From NCBI RefSeq assembly GCF_030385785.1, contig NZ_JAUEDK010000028.1:1-62426 (forward strand): DNA of 62,426 nt, given 5' to 3'. The position numbers and the translations under genes were made by a program. The stretch comes from Crenobacter oryzisoli (GTDB taxonomy: Bacteria > Pseudomonadota > Gammaproteobacteria > Burkholderiales > Chromobacteriaceae). How positions within the stretch are numbered: the stretch's first letter is position 1; every line of letters starts with the position of its first letter. The notes beneath the pieces are model-generated. The model ran no database searches, was not told the origin of the DNA, and saw only the letters and a list, made by a program, of their open reading frames with translations. Shown here piece by piece: positions 62,138 to 62,426 of this stretch.

Positions 62138-62426
62138 TCACTGGCAGGCATATTGGCACTCAGGCTGGCGGAAGAACGATTTCACCAGCCCGGGTAGCTT
62201 TTGGATTCGACGCAAGGCGCCGATTGCTAGCCGCTTCATTTCCTCATGGTTTTGCACCAGACGCTTTGATACCTGGCGCTTCACGTGCGCCCAGACCTGC
62301 TCGTCCGGATTCAGTTGCGGCGAGTAAGGCGGCAAGTAGAACAGGTTGAGCTTGCCTTCCAAGCTCTCCACATAGTCCCTGACCAGCTTCGCCTTGTGGA
62401 TCGGATGGCCATCGACGATCACAAAC
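62138..62426 (-). CDS. IS630-family transposase, C-terminal part (cut by window edge)
   Basis: The frame is open to the right edge and ends at 62,138. It contains VIVDGHPIHKAKLVRDYVES, with the second catalytic Asp, then LFYLPPYSPQLNPDEQVWAH with the final Glu of the DDE triad, and a basic C-terminus. The N-terminal HTH and first Asp lie beyond the window. The visible part is intact. The element's end should lie within the next 100 bp to the left, but I cannot fix the terminal repeat. Confidence 0.92.
   Translation of the reverse strand, partial: FVIVDGHPIHKAKLVRDYVESLEGKLNLFYLPPYSPQLNPDEQVWAHVKRQVSKRLVQNHEEMKRLAIGALRRIQKLPGLVKSFFRQPECQYACQ

Overview
The window is high-GC DNA (roughly 60-65% by eye) from a Gram-negative bacterium. 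Hopanoid genes in the hpn nomenclature, a NodT/HlyD/DUF2955 efflux set, SbcCD, sigma-54 regulation and IS21/IS3/IS630 transposases all fit a proteobacterium, most likely betaproteobacterial. The species cannot be fixed from the sequence alone. Both edges cut through insertion sequences (IS21-type IstA on the left, IS630-type transposase on the right). No rRNA, tRNA or CRISPR array was seen.

Layout. (1) 1-5,980: truncated IS21-like element with four 23-bp terminal repeats, a large dCache/PAS/GAF/PAS/GGDEF/EAL cyclic-di-GMP protein, then about 1 kb of degraded DNA with MITE-like repeats and a broken small lipoprotein gene. (2) 5,983-14,242: nitroreductase; a four-gene leftward set (AI-2E permease, NodT outer-membrane factor, HlyD adaptor, DUF2955 membrane protein) that looks like a tripartite efflux operon; a decayed IS3 transposase; and a divergent pirin/LysR pair. 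(3) 14,286-31,050: a large catabolic region. It holds a dimethylglycine/N-methylproline-demethylase-like FMN/4Fe-4S/FAD enzyme with a XRE-cupin regulator and an orphan PotD-like binding protein. Next is a seven-gene leftward operon (arginine-type ABC importer, AruH, AruI, and a DDAH-like protein). A divergent RocR-like sigma-54 activator follows, then an operon of aldehyde dehydrogenase plus a CntA/CntB-type Rieske monooxygenase and reductase. (4) 31,313-33,688: secreted proteins of unknown function. (5) 33,941-52,407: a hopanoid locus (ferritin-like protein, hpnB, hpnA, ispH, hpnH, hpnI, hpnJ, hpnK, hpnL, hpnM, hpnN, a MlaA-like lipoprotein, hpnG, shc, hpnD). It covers presqualene diphosphate formation, cyclisation, side-chain addition, glycosylation/cyclitol formation and presumed lipid transport; hpnC, hpnE, hpnO and hpnP are not in the window. 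(6) 52,714-62,426: alpha/beta hydrolase, Lrp regulator with a divergent PYROXD2-like oxidoreductase, AmrS-like radical SAM enzyme, SbcC/SbcD, and the IS630 fragment.

Main discovery lead: the AruHI transport/catabolic operon and the aldehyde dehydrogenase-CntAB operon each carry a near-consensus -24/-12 promoter. Each also has an 18-bp upstream motif (16 of 18 bases identical) placed 92-94 bp before the -24 element. This ties both operons to one regulator, probably the RocR-like activator between them, and suggests one pathway that takes up an arginine-like compound, removes its amino and carboxyl groups, oxidises the aldehyde, and then attacks the product with a Rieske oxygenase. The last operon gene encodes a DDAH-fold protein whose catalytic Cys, His and Glu are all replaced, which adds to the oddity.
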